In this document: in pieces, positions 5,686-6,953 of the stretch
How the letters are laid out: every line of letters starts with the position of its first letter
Numbering within the stretch: the stretch's first letter is position 1
From: Planctomycetota bacterium
GTDB lineage: Bacteria; Planctomycetota; Brocadiia; Brocadiales; Bathyanammoxibiaceae
Length of the DNA stretch: 6,953 nt
Direction: 5' to 3'
Assembly (NCBI GenBank): GCA_030598065.1
Contig: JAUVQR010000075.1
Coordinates: 1-6,953, forward strand
Program-made: the position numbers and the translations under genes
The notes under the pieces: generated by a model
Seen by the model: the letters and a program-made list of their open reading frames with translations, nothing else
Database searches by the model: none
Told to the model about the DNA's origin: nothing

Positions 5686-6789
5686 ATGAAAATAACATTG
5701 GGCGTTATCAAGGCCGACATCGGCAGCATAGGAGGTCATATCAAACCCAGTGCGGCCGTGATGAAGGCGGTGAGAGACTACATAGAATCCCACGGAAAGA
5801 AAAAAATAATAGACTTCTTTATAAGCCATACGGGCGATGACGTGGCCATCCTGATGACGCACACCGGCGGTGTTGGAGACGCAGAGATTCACAAGATGGC
5901 CTGGGACGCGTTTGTGGCGGGCACCGACGTGGCAAAGAGCCAGGGCCTGTACGGTGCCGGTCAGGACCTGCTTAAGGACGCCTTCTCCGGTAACGTAAAG
6001 GGCATGGGCCCGGCAGTTGCGGAGATGGAAATTGAAGAGAGGCCGAATGAACCCTTCCTGTTCTTTGCGGCAGACAAGACAGAGCCCGGCGCCTACAACC
6101 TCCCCCTATTTCTTGGCTTCGCCGACCCCATGTATTGCCCCGGACTTATGCTCAGCCCCTCGATGGCCGAGGGTTTCAAGTTCGTTATAATGGACGTCGA
6201 CTACACCGAGGGTGACCGTATAATAGAGCTGAACACGCCTGAAGATTATTACGACATAACTACGTTGCTCAGGGATAACTCCAGGTTCGTTATAGAGTCG
6301 ATATGGTCGAGGCATAACGGTGACCAGGCCGCGGCCGTGAGCACGTCGAGGTTGAGGAATATAGCCGGCAAATACACCGGCAAAGACGACCCCGTTCACC
6401 TGGTTCGCACCCAGTCTGCGTTCCCGGCGACCGGTGAGCTGCTTTCCCCTTACGCCATCGGCCACTACGTTGCCGGGACCATGAGGGGCAGCCATAACGG
6501 GCCTATGATGCCATGCAAGCAGAACACCAACATTTCCTTCTTCGACGGCCCTGCTGTGGTTACGTGTGCCGCCTTCTGTGTGCACAACGGAAAGTTTACC
6601 GAGCCGGCTGACGCCTTTGACCACCCGTTCTGGGACTGGTCGAGAGACCAGATATCCCAGAAGGCGCTGGAGATACGGCGCCAGGGCTTCTCCGGCCCTG
6701 CCATGCTACCGTATGACGACCTTGAGTACGGCGGTATTGTTGAGAAGATGGGTAAGCTTGACAAGCTGTTCACGGTTAGAGGAGACTAG
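5686..6789 (+). CDS. fbp: Fructose-1,6-bisphosphate aldolase/phosphatase, class V (archaeal type)
   Basis: The 367-residue protein matches the bifunctional, Mg-dependent FBP aldolase/phosphatase, which condenses DHAP and glyceraldehyde-3-phosphate and then removes the C1 phosphate to give fructose-6-phosphate. It makes gluconeogenesis effectively one-way and is cytoplasmic. Family residues are visible: Asp11 (KADIGS), His18 (GGH), Asp51-Asp52 (HTGDDVAIL), Gln93 (YGAGQDLL) and Asp130-Lys131 (AADKTEPGAYN). In KYTGKDDP, Tyr230 and Lys233 fit the aldolase tyrosine and Schiff-base lysine, and Tyr348 (DLEYGG) fits the other active-site tyrosine. Length is normal and no conserved block is missing, so both activities are predicted. 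A strong ribosome site (AGGGGAGGG, 5673-5681) precedes the ATG. The family is general in archaea and patchy in deep-branching bacteria. The gene stands alone, with a long leader and its own terminator. Confidence 0.95.
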   Translation: MKITLGVIKADIGSIGGHIKPSAAVMKAVRDYIESHGKKKIIDFFISHTGDDVAILMTHTGGVGDAEIHKMAWDAFVAGTDVAKSQGLYGAGQDLLKDAFSGNVKGMGPAVAEMEIEERPNEPFLFFAADKTEPGAYNLPLFLGFADPMYCPGLMLSPSMAEGFKFVIMDVDYTEGDRIIELNTPEDYYDITTLLRDNSRFVIESIWSRHNGDQAAAVSTSRLRNIAGKYTGKDDPVHLVRTQSAFPATGELLSPYAIGHYVAGTMRGSHNGPMMPCKQNTNISFFDGPAVVTCAAFCVHNGKFTEPADAFDHPFWDWSRDQISQKALEIRRQGFSGPAMLPYDDLEYGGIVEKMGKLDKLFTVRGD

Positions 6790-6831
6790 AGAAGTAACCG
6801 GACTCAGGTCCGAGATCTAAAGAGACACCAT

Positions 6832-6876
6832 GAAGGGTGTTGGGGAGGTTATATTCCTCAACGCCCTTCTTCTTTT
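6832..6876 (+). terminator. Intrinsic terminator of the FBP aldolase/phosphatase gene
   Basis: GAAGGGTGTTG (6832-6842) pairs with CAACGCCCTTC (6859-6869), 11 bp with one G-U pair. AGG (6846-6848) with CCT (6856-6858) extends it across a three-G bulge, with a seven-base loop. The stem is followed by TTCTTTT (6870-6876). It begins 43 bases after the stop codon. A small perfect hairpin (6799-6803 with 6808-6812) lies between. The 3' arm also encodes the last residues and stop of the convergent gene. Confidence 0.85.
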
Positions 6877-6953
6877 AGGAATTCCCGTGAGAGTTTCTTG
6901 AGGGTGTCCCTCATCTCCGGCAGTTTCTTGAGCAGGGCCTGGATGCGTTTTTC
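6858..6953 (-). CDS. C-terminal fragment of an unidentified convergent gene
   Basis: A minus-strand frame enters from the right edge and ends at a TGA (6860-6858) after 31 codons. The peptide begins EKRIQALLKKLPEMRDTL and ends KKLSREFLKEEGR: highly charged, probably a terminal amphipathic or coiled-coil helix. Codons are rich in G/C third positions like neighbouring genes, which supports real coding. The stop lies inside the stem of the terminator belonging to the plus-strand gene, a compact convergent arrangement. The pattern of a short LLKKLPEM helix followed by charged residues recalls the C-terminal helix of acyltransferases such as LpxD, but 31 residues are too few to name a family. Confidence 0.65.
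   Translation of the reverse strand, partial: EKRIQALLKKLPEMRDTLKKLSREFLKEEGR

Overview
The window is a chromosomal housekeeping segment from a bacterium. Sigma70-like promoters, a short-type phosphatidylserine decarboxylase and a DXP-pathway vitamin B6 gene (pdxA) all point to Bacteria. By eye the coding regions are moderately GC-rich with G/C-rich third positions, and the largest intergenic gap is clearly AT-richer. An archaeal-type (class V) fructose-1,6-bisphosphate aldolase/phosphatase beside phosphatidylethanolamine synthesis and a large TPR protein would suit a deep-branching or anaerobic, probably Gram-negative lineage (Nitrospirota, anammox Planctomycetes or Desulfobacterota-like). 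That placement is inference only; no taxonomic marker is present.

Layout: everything from 1 to 5269 is on the minus strand. Read 5'->3' on that strand, the order is: (i) a membrane-anchored P-loop ATPase with eleven exact 34-residue TPR repeats (2972-5269), with its own promoter at 5300-5329; (ii) a two-gene unit behind a strong promoter (2867-2895), namely a cysteine-rich YkgJ-type protein followed 8 bases later by phosphatidylserine decarboxylase (1813-2466); (iii) a second two-gene unit behind a promoter at 1730-1758, namely an SDR oxidoreductase (908-1672) followed 11 bases later by riboflavin synthase (240-896), ended by an intrinsic terminator (197-224); (iv) a 169-base gap holding two adjacent, strongly self-complementary elements (90-145 and 146-196); (v) the first 23 codons of pdxA (1-70), which runs off the window.

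From 5270 to 5685 is an AT-rich divergent intergenic region with candidate promoters and hairpins. Class V FBP aldolase/phosphatase is then encoded on the plus strand (5686-6789) and closed by a strong intrinsic terminator (6832-6876). The 3' arm of that terminator overlaps the last codons of a convergent minus-strand gene that enters from the right edge (6858-6953).

The genes cover unrelated core metabolism: gluconeogenesis, riboflavin, PLP and phosphatidylethanolamine synthesis. The least ordinary parts are the structured RNA candidate in the pdxA leader, a 14-bp tandem duplication across the SDR start codon, dyad symmetries over three promoters, the structured leader upstream of the FBP enzyme, and the architecture of the TPR ATPase. 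No mobile element, CRISPR array, tRNA or rRNA was seen.
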